In this document: piece after piece, positions 16,518 through 23,767 of the stretch
How the letters are laid out: each line of letters opens with the position of its first letter
Numbering within the stretch: position 1 is the stretch's first letter
Assembly: GCA_963640685.1 (NCBI GenBank)
Contig: CAVIAA010000029.1
Location: forward strand, 1-24,263
Origin: SFEL01 sp963640685
GTDB taxonomy: Bacteria > Bacillota > Clostridia > Christensenellales > CAG-138
Direction: 5' to 3'
Length of the DNA stretch: 24,263 bases
Notes under the pieces: generated by a model
What the model was told of the DNA's origin: nothing
The model's input: only the letters and a program-made list of their open reading frames with translations
Database searches by the model: none
Position numbers and translations under genes: made by a program

Positions 16518-17150
16518 CTAAATCTTTTTTATTGGATGCCTGATGACAGTTTTCCACTTTTCGGGAGCGGCCTTTCTTGCATCTGACAGATAAATTTCAT
16601 GGTGCAGTCTTATTTTTGATATGTCATTAACATATCCGTTTTTATCAAGATATTCATCCATTAAAGCAACCGTAGCTGGTTCCTCATCAAATGAACCCAA
16701 GTGCATTATTTGAACACACAATCCCTCATCAATGGTCAAAAACTCTGCCGATGAACAATCCATCTTTTTCTTTTCAGTTGCTGTTTCAACTGCCCATTCA
16801 AAGTCTTTCTGAGTTACAAAATCTGGCAGGCGGATAGCTGAAATCCAATTAAATGAATCTTTATCCGTATAGTCTATACCATCTATGTTGTTCTGCCACC
16901 AGAACCCTTCAAGCGGTGGAACTACATATTCAAAAAATCCTTCAATTTTATAATCCGTTTTATAACTCATTTTCAGAGTATATGCAACGGCATATAATAC
17001 ACTAATTGCTTGCTGATACGCCCCGTCTTCTTCGTTTGGATTACCTTTTCCCCTGACTGCAACATAATTTGTTTTAGGAACAGTTACAATCTCCGGTTTA
17101 TTTTTAGGCATATAAAATTCTTTGTATTCTTTCTTAAAATCAAAAGCCAT
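16518..17150 (-). CDS. GyrI-like (SOUL/effector-binding) domain protein
   Basis: This 210-residue soluble protein matches the stand-alone GyrI-like small-molecule-binding family: N-terminal PEIVTVPKTNYVAVRGKGNPN, central EGFFEYVVPPLEGFWWQN and C-terminal HHEIYLSDARKAAPEKWKTVIRHP. Some relatives bind hydrophobic drugs or dyes, or hydrolyse cyclopropanoid toxins; this protein's ligand is unknown. The ATG at 17150 has GGAGATAATT in front. A TATACT (minus, 17184-17189) 33 nt upstream may be the -10. The gene is visibly more AT-rich than its GC-rich neighbours and is bracketed by two copies of the same hairpin, suggesting horizontal acquisition or cassette-like origin. Confidence 0.85.
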   Translation of the reverse strand: MAFDFKKEYKEFYMPKNKPEIVTVPKTNYVAVRGKGNPNEEDGAYQQAISVLYAVAYTLKMSYKTDYKIEGFFEYVVPPLEGFWWQNNIDGIDYTDKDSFNWISAIRLPDFVTQKDFEWAVETATEKKKMDCSSAEFLTIDEGLCVQIMHLGSFDEEPATVALMDEYLDKNGYVNDISKIRLHHEIYLSDARKAAPEKWKTVIRHPIKKI

Positions 17151-17199
17151 AATTATCTCCACAAATTCTGTTTTGTCAAGCTCAGTATAACATATCAAT

Positions 17200-17240
17200 A
17201 TAAAAAAGCCCACCGCAATTCTATCAAAATCGCGGTGGAC
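17200..17240 (-). terminator. Hairpin repeat copy B, upstream of the GyrI-like gene
   Basis: It has the same layout as copy A: about 11 base pairs around TTGATAG, then TTTTTT on the minus strand, and a shared ATTCTATCAAAAT core. It is a good intrinsic terminator but no minus-strand chromosomal gene precedes it; the prophage begins just beyond. It may have ended a host gene now separated by the prophage. Confidence 0.85.
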
Positions 17241-17287
17241 TTATGCATAGGGGCATAGACGCCGATACAATTTGACTTTTCTATTAA

Positions 17288-17329
17288 AGGGGTGTGCAAG
17301 GGGGTGCAGACCAACTGTCAGGGGGTGCA
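17288..17329. repeat. G-rich direct repeats at the prophage end
   Basis: AGGGGGTGCA occurs at 17299-17308 and 17320-17329, exactly 21 bp apart (two helical turns). A looser third copy, AGGGGTGTGCA, is at 17288-17298. The phasing suits cooperative protein binding near the recombination end. The function is inferred. Confidence 0.7.
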
Positions 17330-17458
17330 AAGTCCGAAAATGCCCGAATTATCGGCATTTTTCGTTGTATTGCGGAAGTAAACTCGTTCCCACTGGTGAC
17401 CGAATCGCACCGCAGGCAGGAGCATATTTGGCGCCGCTGCGTTGTCGGCGCTTGCCGC

Positions 17459-17540
17459 TTTGACCAGAAAAAACAAGGGCAAAAACAAAGGCACACTTTG
17501 CGTTTTCGGCTCGAAAATGTGGGTCAAAATACAAAGTGTG
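17459..17540. repeat. Interleaved inverted repeats near the prophage end
   Basis: TTTGACC (17459-17465) pairs with GGTCAAA (17522-17528), while CACACTTTG (17492-17500) pairs with CAAAGTGTG (17532-17540). A small TTTTCG/CGAAAA repeat lies inside. Arms cross rather than nest, so this is more likely a set of protein-binding sites than a simple RNA hairpin. Confidence 0.55.
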
Positions 17541-17562
17541 ACTATTCAAATATGAGAGAAAA

Positions 17563-17593
17563 CCGCTCCGTATCCCACGAGAAAACAGAGCGG
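17563..17593 (-). terminator. Intrinsic terminator of the recombinase operon
   Basis: On the minus strand CCGCTCTG and CGGAGCGG form an 8-bp stem (one G-T pair) around a 15-nt loop, followed by TTTTCTCTC. It is 13 nt past the stop of the last recombinase gene. Confidence 0.8.
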
Positions 17594-17605
17594 CCATTCT
17601 ATATA

Positions 17606-19078
17606 TCATACTGTGATGCGGATGCCAGACTGAAAGATGAAAGACAGCTTTTCGGTTGGCATGATTTCCACCCGATCGAGAGTGCGCATCATCAGCGAGA
17701 AGTCGAATTCTTCAAGTCTGCCTGCCGTTTCCAGTAGACCTATCATCTCCTCTGCACGGTAAGCTGTCAGCGGGTTATCCGAGGTGGCAGCGGTGTTCTG
17801 CAAAGACGGGAGGTATCTCTGCTTCTTACCAACGATCAAGTTCCAAGCCTGCACAAAGGCTTTCGGGAACCGCTCTGTGCGAATCTTCGCATCCGTGCAG
17901 AGAAACGGTCTCGACTTTGGTTTTTTGTAGGTCTCCCGGTAGGCGGCAAGTTCCGGAGTCGGATTATAGTTGTACCCCGCCTTGTGCGGAGGAACATAGG
18001 CCATGCCATGAACCTCCGCTGCGGTATGATCTCTCCAACTTATGCACCGATGATAGGCCGTCAGCCGCCGTCCCTCAGAATGAGAGGAATACTGCGGACA
18101 TGGCTTACCGCAAGTTCCGCAGAATACAAGGCTACGAAAAGGGAGTGCCTTGACCGGCGGCTTGCTGACCCCTTGATGCCGCTTTCGCATTTCCTGCGCA
18201 GCAAGCCACTGCTTCTTCTCTATAATGGCCGGAATACAGTCCTCCACCAGGAATTGAGGAATCTCGCCGCAGTTGACTACAGTTTTGTGTGAGATAGGGT
18301 CGGGAATAAAAGTCTTTTGAAACAGGCAGTCTCCGCAGTATTTTTCGTTGCTCAAAATGCCGATGACCGTCCGTGAGTGCCAGGTTGCGTTTCTTCTTGT
18401 GGGAACTCCGTCAGCCGTTAGCCCATCGATGATTTCATCGTAGTTCTTTCCGTCCAAAAACTCCTTATATATCCTCCGGACAATAACTGCCTCGGTCTCG
18501 TTCACGGCAATTTCTCCGTCCTTTTTGCAGTAGCCGTATATATTGGAGATGGCAAGAGCAGTGACCAGTCCTTGCTTATAGCGGTATCGCTTTCCCCATT
18601 TAATATTATCGGACATACTGACCGATTCGGATTCCGCAAGCGCTGCCATCAATGTGAGGAGTAATTCTCCCTCCGGTGAGATGGAATGCAAGTTCTCCTT
18701 TTCAAAATAGACATCCACACCAAGGCTTCGCAGCTCCCTTGTAAAAATGAGCGTATCCACGGTGTTTCTTCCAAACCGGGATACGCTCTTGGTAAGAATT
18801 CGATCTACTTTTCCGTCACGGCAATCCTGGATCAGCGCGAGAAATTGTGTCCTGTTCCTCGTCTGGGTGCCGGAGATGCCCTCATCTGCGTATATGCCGA
18901 CAAACTCCACTTCGGAATTGTCGGAGAGCGACTTCTCATAAAATTCCCGCTGTGCGGCAAGACTGTGAAGCTGTTCTTCTGCCTGCGTGGAAACTCGGCA
19001 GTAAGCAGCGACACGCTCCTTACGCCTTTTCTCCGGTGGACTCTGGATTATTGGGATAACTTGCTTTTCGCTTGACAT
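17606..19078 (-). CDS. Large serine recombinase, third of the triplet
   Basis: This 490-residue protein has a resolvase-type catalytic domain (about 20-155) with nucleophile Ser30 in YCRVS and the active-site helix TKSVSRFGRN (96-105). A recombinase (DNA-binding) domain follows at about 180-290. The zinc-ribbon region is reduced: Cys320, Cys323 and Cys345 are visible but the usual fourth cysteine is missing, and no long coiled coil follows. The start overlaps the previous recombinase gene by 59 nt, with GGAGTGAG upstream of the ATG. Large serine recombinases insert and excise phage DNA at att sites. Whether this copy cuts DNA or serves as a partner or directionality factor is unknown. Confidence 0.93.
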   Translation of the reverse strand: MSSEKQVIPIIQSPPEKRRKERVAAYCRVSTQAEEQLHSLAAQREFYEKSLSDNSEVEFVGIYADEGISGTQTRNRTQFLALIQDCRDGKVDRILTKSVSRFGRNTVDTLIFTRELRSLGVDVYFEKENLHSISPEGELLLTLMAALAESESVSMSDNIKWGKRYRYKQGLVTALAISNIYGYCKKDGEIAVNETEAVIVRRIYKEFLDGKNYDEIIDGLTADGVPTRRNATWHSRTVIGILSNEKYCGDCLFQKTFIPDPISHKTVVNCGEIPQFLVEDCIPAIIEKKQWLAAQEMRKRHQGVSKPPVKALPFRSLVFCGTCGKPCPQYSSHSEGRRLTAYHRCISWRDHTAAEVHGMAYVPPHKAGYNYNPTPELAAYRETYKKPKSRPFLCTDAKIRTERFPKAFVQAWNLIVGKKQRYLPSLQNTAATSDNPLTAYRAEEMIGLLETAGRLEEFDFSLMMRTLDRVEIMPTEKLSFIFQSGIRITV

Positions 19079-20690
19079 ACTTTCTCACTCCGTTCTTTAT
19101 CTTTCTCGTTACCTCGGTGCCGTCACGGAAAACAAATGTGATCGTGCAGTTTTTATGGACGACCGCATGGTTCAGCGTTGCCTGCCAAATGCGAGGGTCA
19201 AATTCTTTCAGCGGCCCATCATATTTTTGCAGCTCTTCGAGGAAAGAGCTGACCTGCACACGTTTGGCTGCGCACTTGGATATTTGCGTGGAAAGCTCCG
19301 ATTTCTCTTTCTGAAGTTTTTCAAACTTGGCGAGATAGTCTTCATACTGCCGATTGACCTCACTAAGCCCGTCACCATTTTTTCTTCCGGCAGCGGTGAG
19401 AAGGCTCTTAGTCTCCTCCTGCAGCCGGCAGCACTCCGCACTGATTTCTTCCAACCGTACTACATAGGCACTGTCATCGGTAATAGCGTCCAGGCAAAGC
19501 GCATAATTCTCACGGATCTCTTTCTTTTTCTTGATAAGGCTGTTGATGGCGCTCAAAAATGCCTGCTCGATGCTTTCTTCTTTCAGCGTAGGTGTTTGGC
19601 AGGAACAACGTTTCTGGAATTTGTTATTGCAGTGCCAGTGGTAGGCTCGGTATTTTTCAGAGGTAGAATGCCATACCTTTCTGCCGAAGAAGCCGCCGCA
19701 GTCCTCGCATACGATCCTTCCGGAGAAGATAGAGACGCATTGCATCCTGCCGCCAGCGGCTTTCCGTCTGCGGAATTCCTCCTGGACCATTTCGAACACT
19801 TCCGGGCGCACAATGGCAGGATGATTTTTCTCAACATAAAACTGGGGTGCTTCGCCTTCGTTGCGCTTATGGGTATGTGTCAAAAAGTCCGTTGTCACGG
19901 TCTTTTGAAGCAATGCATCGCCCTTGTACTTCTCATTCTTCAGAATGCTCTCAATGACAGAGGTGTGCCACCTCGTCTTACCCATCGGCGTGGGAACGCC
20001 TTCTTCGGTGAGCCGCTTGGCAATATCATACGGCGTTTTTCCGGCAAGGAACTCGCTGTAGATCCTGCGGACGATGACGGCTTCCTCCTCCACAATCTCC
20101 ATGTCGCCAAGTTCGGCACCGCGCCGGTATCCGAGGAAGTTGGAGTACGCAAGGCTCATTTTACCATCGGCGAAACGCTTTCGCTGTCCCCAGGTCGTAT
20201 TTTGACTGATAGAGCGGCTCTCTTCCTGAGCCAAAGAACTCATGATGGTTATGAGCAATTCTCCCTTGGCATCCAGTGTGTAAATGTTCTCCTTCTCGAA
20301 ATATACCTCGATGCCTTTTTCCTTCAGTTTGCGGACGGTAGTCAGACTGTCGACCGTATTGCGGGCAAATCGGCTGACGGATTTTGTGAGGATGAGGTCA
20401 ATCTTGCCGGCGAGAGCATCGTCAATCATGCGGTTGAACCCGTCTCGGTTTTTGATGCTTGTACCAGTGATACCCTCGTCGGAATAGATGCCCACAAACT
20501 CCCATTCGGGATTATTCCGTATAAGTGTGGTATAATAGTCAATCTGTGCATCGTAGCTGTTCTGCTGCTCGTCTTTTTCCGTGGACACACGAGCGTAGGC
20601 GGCTACTCGTTTTTTCTTCAGCAGCGGCCGCAAGTCCAAAGCGGACATGACGGGAGCCGTTGGTTCAATTTTTCGTACATTTTTTGCCAT
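19020..20690 (-). CDS. Large serine recombinase, second of the triplet
   Basis: This 556-residue protein is the longest of the three. The catalytic domain has Ser36 in YARVS and the helix motif TKSVSRFARN (102-111). The recombinase domain covers about 185-300, the zinc ribbon has Cys328, Cys331, Cys354 and Cys362, and a charged helical stretch of about 400-480 looks like the coiled coil that governs synapsis in large serine integrases. It is therefore the best candidate for the true integrase. ATG 20690 is chosen with GAGGTGAT just upstream; a GTG at 20699, overlapping the previous stop as GTGA, is possible. Confidence 0.94.
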   Translation of the reverse strand: MAKNVRKIEPTAPVMSALDLRPLLKKKRVAAYARVSTEKDEQQNSYDAQIDYYTTLIRNNPEWEFVGIYSDEGITGTSIKNRDGFNRMIDDALAGKIDLILTKSVSRFARNTVDSLTTVRKLKEKGIEVYFEKENIYTLDAKGELLITIMSSLAQEESRSISQNTTWGQRKRFADGKMSLAYSNFLGYRRGAELGDMEIVEEEAVIVRRIYSEFLAGKTPYDIAKRLTEEGVPTPMGKTRWHTSVIESILKNEKYKGDALLQKTVTTDFLTHTHKRNEGEAPQFYVEKNHPAIVRPEVFEMVQEEFRRRKAAGGRMQCVSIFSGRIVCEDCGGFFGRKVWHSTSEKYRAYHWHCNNKFQKRCSCQTPTLKEESIEQAFLSAINSLIKKKKEIRENYALCLDAITDDSAYVVRLEEISAECCRLQEETKSLLTAAGRKNGDGLSEVNRQYEDYLAKFEKLQKEKSELSTQISKCAAKRVQVSSFLEELQKYDGPLKEFDPRIWQATLNHAVVHKNCTITFVFRDGTEVTRKIKNGVRKYVKRKASYPNNPESTGEKA

Positions 20691-20695
20691 TGTGA

Positions 20696-21982
20696 TCACC
20701 TCGATAGGGCCTTCTGCCTTGCGGTTTCGCGCATTTCCGGTGTCCAGCTCTCACTCCTTGAGCGGTCTTTCCAGATCAGTTCCTTTTCACTTCCATCGCA
20801 GAAATGAAAGCGGAGCAGATTGCCGGGACAGGCATCAATATATATGACTTGTTCCTCAAAGATTTTCTCATCGAACTTCATAAGGTCCAGCGCTGTTGTA
20901 CAGACCGCTTTCAAAGTTTTCTCCGGGATCATTTTGGAGGTCGGACAGTATTTCTTGCCCCGGCTGTTAAAGGTAGCGCAGCACCAAACGATCCTATACG
21001 GAGTTGTTTTTCGGCGGTAGTTCTTACCGCAGTCTGCGCAGCGGATCTTTCCCGTAAATATGGATTCAGCTCCTTTATCGGCGTTGCAGCCTTCCGACTG
21101 TTTCTTCAGCCGCAGCTGAACCGCTTGAAACTGCTCTTTGCTGATGATCGGCTCATGGTCGTTTTCCACCCAATATATTGGAAGTTCACCGTGGTTGATC
21201 ACCTTCTCCTTGGTAAGGTGGTCGCGCACGAAAACCTTCTGCAATTTCAGATCCCCGGCATACTTTTCGTTTTCAAGTATCAGGCGGATAGCGCTGGGAT
21301 GCCAGTTGCAGCCACGGCGGGTGCGTATGCCTTCTTCATTGAGAATGTTGCAGATCTTCTGCTGCCCATACCCATCATAGTAAAGGTCGAAGATTTTCTT
21401 CACAATTACGGCTTCGTCTGGCACTATGGTAATTTCACCATTCACGAGCCGATACCCAAGCATGGTACAGGTCGAAGCCCGCCCTTCCTCAAATCCCTTT
21501 CGGATGCGCCATTTGCAGTTGTCGCTGACGGAAAGGCTCTCAGCCTGGGCAAATGAGGCAAGGAGCGTCAGCATGACTTCGCCGTCGGCATCCAGCGTCC
21601 TGATGTTCTGTTCTTCAAAGAAAACATTGATTCCGAGTTCCTTGAGCTCACGAACCGTCTGCAAAAGCGTGACCGTATTTCTGGCAAAGCGGCTGACCGA
21701 TTTTGTGATAACCATATTGATGTTACCGGCTCGGCAGTCTGCGAGAAGCTGCTGAAACTGTTCCCGGCTTTCCTTGGTGCCGGTTTTAGCTTCATCCGCA
21801 TAGATCCCGGCAAACTCCCAGTCGGGGTTGCCGCAGATGAGATTTCGATAGTAATGAATCTGCGCATCAAGCGAGTGGAGCATAGCATCCTTATCGCAGG
21901 ATACTCTTGCATAGGCGGCTACTTTCAGCTTCCGCAGGTCTTTCTGAAGTGTCGGGGTAATATCTGTAACTGTCTTATTCAT
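20696..21982 (-). CDS. Large serine recombinase, first of the triplet
   Basis: This 428-residue protein has catalytic Ser28 in YARVS, helix motif TKSVSRFARN (93-102), a recombinase domain (about 170-290) and a complete zinc-ribbon set (Cys315, Cys318, Cys334, Cys346). The C-terminal part after the ribbon is short and lacks a clear long coiled coil. AGGAGGG lies 7 nt before the ATG. It starts 27 nt after the SHOCT-like gene and its stop is next to the start of the second recombinase. All catalytic residues visible by eye are intact. Confidence 0.94.
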   Translation of the reverse strand: MNKTVTDITPTLQKDLRKLKVAAYARVSCDKDAMLHSLDAQIHYYRNLICGNPDWEFAGIYADEAKTGTKESREQFQQLLADCRAGNINMVITKSVSRFARNTVTLLQTVRELKELGINVFFEEQNIRTLDADGEVMLTLLASFAQAESLSVSDNCKWRIRKGFEEGRASTCTMLGYRLVNGEITIVPDEAVIVKKIFDLYYDGYGQQKICNILNEEGIRTRRGCNWHPSAIRLILENEKYAGDLKLQKVFVRDHLTKEKVINHGELPIYWVENDHEPIISKEQFQAVQLRLKKQSEGCNADKGAESIFTGKIRCADCGKNYRRKTTPYRIVWCCATFNSRGKKYCPTSKMIPEKTLKAVCTTALDLMKFDEKIFEEQVIYIDACPGNLLRFHFCDGSEKELIWKDRSRSESWTPEMRETARQKALSR

Positions 21983-22009
21983 CAGATCCCTCCTTTGGTA
22001 GTGGACATA

Positions 22010-22213
22010 TTACCTCTGTTTCGGCACGATATCCAGCGTATTTTCCGAAATATTACTACCAAAGATCGGTCGGTATTTATCGTGCAGAATTGTATCAATC
22101 GCCGCATAATCCTCGGAGGTAATAAGCCCTTCAGAGAGCATTTTCCGAAAAGGCGCAAGACTTGTGTGGTACAGAATTTCTTTGGATAGGCGCTCAGTTG
22201 TCACGGTAGCCAC
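22010..22213 (-). CDS. Small SHOCT-like domain protein
   Basis: This 67-residue protein has a central helical stretch APFRKMLSEGLITSEDY (about 20-36) that fits the SHOCT-type oligomerisation motif (leucine helix, EGLIT/S, E-Y). Its start is GTG at 22213, 20 nt inside the end of the upstream gene; GTG at 22204 has a better ribosome site (GGTGG) and is possible. It lies between an HTH/zinc-finger gene and the recombinase triplet. Position and overlap suggest a recombinase accessory or directionality role, which is inference only. Confidence 0.7.
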   Translation of the reverse strand: MATVTTERLSKEILYHTSLAPFRKMLSEGLITSEDYAAIDTILHDKYRPIFGSNISENTLDIVPKQR

Positions 22214-22604
22214 CAGCCTTTATCCTGTGCTGTACATAGCAGTCGTGGCAGCAGAACTTTCGATTTCTGTTCCCGTAGGCAGTGAACCTGTTCCCGCATT
22301 CGGCACAAACGAAACTGTACACAGCCGTTTTCGAGGAAAGGTTCGGGTGTTCCTTCCACCAAAGTTTCCGACACTCATCCGAGCAAAATCGGCGTTTCTT
22401 CGTTTTGCCGGTCTGGATGATTTCTCTGCCGCACTGCGGGCAGCAGCTTTCTTTGTGCGGAATCGTCACAGGCGAGGATACATTGTTTCGTTTGCAAAAG
22501 GATTTCACAGTGTTGTCCGAGAGTTCCATTATCTGAGCGATCTTCTTATACCCATACCCCTGTGCGCGCAGGGCGATAATTTGATCTTTCTGTTGATTGG
22601 TCAT
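22194..22604 (-). CDS. Small HTH plus double zinc-finger protein
   Basis: This 136-residue protein starts with a helix-turn-helix of the sigma-70 region 4 / resolvase type (about 3-40: QIIALRAQGYGYKKIAQIMELS then NTVKSFCKRNN). Two Cys-rich modules follow: CPQC (55-58) with CSDEC (74-78), and CAEC (100-103) with CCHDC (118-122). AGGAG lies about 9 nt before the ATG at 22604; an upstream extension lacks a ribosome site. No enzyme motif is seen. It could regulate the recombinase genes or help target DNA. The 3' end overlaps the SHOCT-like gene by 20 nt. Confidence 0.8.
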   Translation of the reverse strand: MTNQQKDQIIALRAQGYGYKKIAQIMELSDNTVKSFCKRNNVSSPVTIPHKESCCPQCGREIIQTGKTKKRRFCSDECRKLWWKEHPNLSSKTAVYSFVCAECGNRFTAYGNRNRKFCCHDCYVQHRIKAGGYRDN

Positions 22605-22623
22605 TATGGCATTCTCCTTCTGA

Positions 22624-22711
22624 GGGCTTCCCTCAATGACCCATCTGGACAAGAATGCCGATTTTGGCCGAAAGCATGAGTGAAAATCTTGTCCTCCAAG
22701 GGGCTCCCTCA
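22624..22711. repeat. Repeats upstream of the HTH/zinc-finger gene
   Basis: GGACAAGA (22647-22654) and TCTTGTCC (22687-22694) form an inverted repeat 32 bp apart. GGGCTTCCCTCA (22624-22635) and GGGCTCCCTCA (22701-22711) are direct near-repeats. The stretch lies between the lysis-gene terminator and the recombination genes, where a promoter or regulator site is expected. No clear -35/-10 pair is seen. Confidence 0.55.
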
Positions 22712-22765
22712 CTTGCCACCGGACATGAGATTGCCGTTTGGTCCCTAAAAAGAGCAAAAAATAAT

Positions 22766-22793
22766 GCCCTCCACGGAAAAATCCGCAGAGGGC
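22766..22793 (-). terminator. Terminator after the phage lysis genes
   Basis: GCCCTC and GAGGGC form the stem base, with a GGA/TCC inner stem, and ATTATTTTTTG follows on the minus strand. It lies 17 nt past the amidase stop and separates the lysis genes from the recombination genes. Confidence 0.85.
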
Positions 22794-22809
22794 GTGTGTA
22801 AGGTTGAGG

Positions 22810-23766
22810 TTACTTGTTCGGAATCTTCAACTTCATGCCGCTGTAGATGACATTGCTCTTCAGCCCGTTCAGACTGACGATCTCCTTGTATCGGCTGCCG
22901 TTGCCGAGATACTTCTTGGCAATTGCCCAGAGGGTGTCGCCATGCGCTACGGTATGGATGCGGTATGTTTCGGCGGTTGCTGCTCCCGCCACGGCAAGCG
23001 AAGAGGTCTTGACCGGCGACATGATGGCATACTTGCCGGATTCGTCCTTATTGATGACGGCGCGGTCACCGCTGACCTCGCAGACATACCAGCGGAGCTT
23101 TTTCACCCAGCCGGGGATGGCCTTGCCGTTATAGTAGGTGCTGCCCGTGATGGTCACGAGGTCGCCGACCTTGATGGTAGCAGTGCTTTCCTCCTGCTCG
23201 GTGGGAGTTGCCGACTCCGCACTGCCGCCGAGAGCCGCCGTGACCTTGGATGCCAGATCGCCCATCCGGGCATACATCCAGTTGCCGGGGCAGCTTTTGT
23301 TGGCAAACCATCTGTGGACGGTCAGCACCATTTCGTCGGACGCGGGTGTGTAGTTGAGCGTCTTGGTTTTGTCACCGAGCCAGAGCAGCTTGGTTTTGCC
23401 GTTGCGCCTGCAGATGTCGGTGCAAAGCTCCACGAGCCTGTTATACACCACATCCTTGAAAGCATACGGCTCTGTGGTGTCGCTGGCACACTCGATGGTG
23501 ACGGCTCTCTGGTCGTTGGCACTTGAGGAAGAGCACCAGCTGCGGTTCTTCTCCTCCACATACATACCGACCCTGCCGTCCACGCCGATGCCGTAGTTGC
23601 AGCTTGCCTGACGGGATGTCGGCAAAAAGATATTGCCAAGCGTCTCCACAGAGCACTGACCCACCACGCAGTGGGGCGTGATGCGGTCAATGCTGTGGGT
23701 GCGCTGCCCGGAATGGTTGGGACTGAATTTGGTGTAGGACACCAGTGAACTGTTCGTGTAAGCCAT
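22810..23766 (-). CDS. Phage endolysin: N-acetylmuramoyl-L-alanine amidase with C-terminal LysM
   Basis: This 318-residue enzyme has an amidase-2/PGRP domain (about 15-165) with zinc ligands consistent with His32, His151 and Cys159. It cuts the bond between muramic acid and the stem peptide of peptidoglycan. An SH3-like stretch lies at about 198-260 and a LysM peptidoglycan-binding module at 269-315. No signal peptide is seen, as expected for an endolysin released through holin pores. AAGGAGG precedes the ATG at 23766, which is 1 nt from the holin stop. It is part of a lysis cassette with the holin. Confidence 0.93.
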   Translation of the reverse strand: MAYTNSSLVSYTKFSPNHSGQRTHSIDRITPHCVVGQCSVETLGNIFLPTSRQASCNYGIGVDGRVGMYVEEKNRSWCSSSSANDQRAVTIECASDTTEPYAFKDVVYNRLVELCTDICRRNGKTKLLWLGDKTKTLNYTPASDEMVLTVHRWFANKSCPGNWMYARMGDLASKVTAALGGSAESATPTEQEESTATIKVGDLVTITGSTYYNGKAIPGWVKKLRWYVCEVSGDRAVINKDESGKYAIMSPVKTSSLAVAGAATAETYRIHTVAHGDTLWAIAKKYLGNGSRYKEIVSLNGLKSNVIYSGMKLKIPNK

Positions 23767-23767
23767 G

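Larger units (their letters stand above)
17241..17552. other. Non-coding left end of the prophage, probable attL region
   Basis: No gene is supported in these 312 bases. The stretch holds G-rich near-repeats (17288-17329), a hairpin AAAATGCC / GGCATTTT (about 17337-17362) and two interleaved inverted repeats (17459-17540). It lies between the terminator of the recombinase operon and chromosomal DNA, where a serine-recombinase attL is expected. The exact crossover cannot be located without the right end. Confidence 0.5.

Noticed and set aside
17294..17737. Plus-strand open frame at the prophage end (147 residues, GTG start)
   Set aside because: It runs through a terminator hairpin and into the antisense of the third recombinase, with no recognisable domain.
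19155..20807. 550-residue plus-strand open frame opposite the second recombinase
   Set aside because: The minus-strand protein has intact catalytic and zinc motifs; the plus-strand translation has none.
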